Shown: piece after piece, positions 63,351 through 64,000 of the stretch
Layout: each line of letters opens with the position of its first letter
Numbering within the stretch: position 1 is the first letter of the stretch
Source of the DNA: an uncultured Prevotellaceae bacterium
Lineage (GTDB): Bacteria; Bacteroidota; Bacteroidia; Bacteroidales; Bacteroidaceae
Length of the DNA stretch: 64,000 nucleotides
Direction: 5' to 3'
NCBI GenBank assembly: GCA_900318685.1
Contig: ONLL01000004.1
Location: forward strand, 161,527-225,526
The notes under the pieces: generated by a model
Seen by the model: only the letters and a program-made list of their open reading frames with translations
Databases searched by the model: none
Told to the model about the DNA's origin: nothing
Program-made: the position numbers and the translations under genes

Positions 63351-64000
63351 ATGAAAAAGAATTCTATCACAAAAACCTTTGCAGCGCAGACAGTCCTGAC
63401 GCTGATCCTCGCCATGTTCACCTCCATAGGAGCATGGGCTGGCGACATCACCTACACCGCTACAAGCGGCACCAACGGTTATTCCTTAGAGAACTACGGA
63501 AACCTGGTGGATGGCGACAAGAGTTCCAAATGGTGCGTCAACTCAGGCTCGCCTTACATCGAGTTCTATAGCTCCTCACCCATCATTCCGACGGGCTATG
63601 TGATGACTACCGCTGCCGACACATACCCTGACAATTTAGGGCGCAACCCGAAGAGACTGGTCATCAAGGCCAAAGCCAACGGGAGTGACTCGTGGACGAC
63701 GCTAACTGATGTTACCAACGACGACCTCGTACCATTTAAGAATACCACTGACTGCACATATAAACTGTCAAACACCAACACTTATCAGTATTTCCGACTG
63801 GAGTTTACTAGCAGAAATAACACAGAACTCCAACTGGCAGAGTTTGCATTTCTGATAGCACCCGAAAACGTTTCTGTCTCCTCGACAACCACGACGATGA
63901 CGAACGGCACCTACCAGGTGGACAGCAATGTCACTATCAGCGAGCGCATCCAGATTAGCGGAACGGTCAACCTGATTCTCGGCGAAGGCGCAACACTCAC
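63351..64000 (+). CDS. large exported surface protein with discoidin-like domain (partial)
   Basis: Open from ATG 63351 to the end of the window (216 codons seen, no stop). It has a signal peptide (MKKNSITKTFAAQTVLTLIL then ..GAWAG). Residues about 25-165 resemble a galactose-binding/F5-8 type C fold (NLVDGDKSSKWCVNSGSPYIEFY, FRLEFTSRN..LAEFAFL). After that a beta-helix-like segment begins (ISERIQISGTVNLILGEGATL). It is probably a carbohydrate-binding or repetitive surface protein. The full domain order lies beyond the window. Confidence 0.8.
   Translation, partial: MKKNSITKTFAAQTVLTLILAMFTSIGAWAGDITYTATSGTNGYSLENYGNLVDGDKSSKWCVNSGSPYIEFYSSSPIIPTGYVMTTAADTYPDNLGRNPKRLVIKAKANGSDSWTTLTDVTNDDLVPFKNTTDCTYKLSNTNTYQYFRLEFTSRNNTELQLAEFAFLIAPENVSVSSTTTTMTNGTYQVDSNVTISERIQISGTVNLILGEGATL

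Overview
The window looks like a chromosomal segment of a Bacteroidales bacterium, most probably Prevotella/Segatella or a close relative. Supporting signs are: Bacteroidota-type promoters (TAnnTTTG, often with a TTTG element about 20 bases upstream); lipoproteins whose cysteine is followed by an acidic stretch; MBG-domain and type IX-type tail proteins; a TPR/membrane/AraC one-protein regulator; and the gene order guaB, two parvulins, OstA-like protein, mutL. No phage, plasmid or complete insertion sequence is visible. The genus is an inference.

Layout. 1-2.6 kb: queuosine genes queD and queE, then cardiolipin synthase. 2.6-5.5 kb: a truncated binding-protein/sorting-tail lipoprotein, an unknown exported protein and an ECF sigma/anti-sigma pair. 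5.9-8.0 kb: an MNT nucleotidyltransferase with a decayed HEPN partner, rsmD, a DUF3822 gene and a 46-residue membrane protein. 8.1-13.4 kb: a RecD-like helicase, an HD protein and LptD. 13.8-23 kb: a histidine phosphatase, then module A (coiled-coil surface lipoprotein, lipoprotein, OmpA-type protein, lipoprotein). 23.5-28 kb: asnS, a pseudouridine synthase with a long disordered head, purB, tRNA-Val. 28.2-38.3 kb: an outer membrane protein, an eight-module MBG surface protein and module B (OmpA-type protein, coiled-coil lipoprotein, third related barrel). 38.3-46.3 kb: a tight guaB, PPIase, SurA, OstA, small membrane protein, mutL run. 46.5-53 kb: recQ, clpX, clpP, an HU-like gene and tig. 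53-57 kb: CvfB-like protein, LolD-like ATPase, cation/proton antiporter. 57-64 kb: asd, murF, folP, cdaA, a TPR-AraC regulator and the start of a large surface protein.

Much of the content serves the envelope: LptD, OstA and the SurA-like parvulins for outer membrane assembly, LolD for lipoprotein release, murF and asd for peptidoglycan precursors, and c-di-AMP synthesis by CdaA. Two paralogous modules pair a long coiled-coil surface lipoprotein with an OmpA-type anchor.

The most unusual signal is repetitive DNA. At least four intergenic regions hold tandem arrays with a 22-base period but different unit sequences, several sharing a core near GCnACTTTGG; three lie between convergent gene ends. 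A second class is heptanucleotide tandem repeats, found in spacers, abutting a promoter and inside the reading frames of queE and cls. A 105-bp inverted-arm element sits in frame in the helicase gene, and a 77-bp duplication replaces the end of asd.
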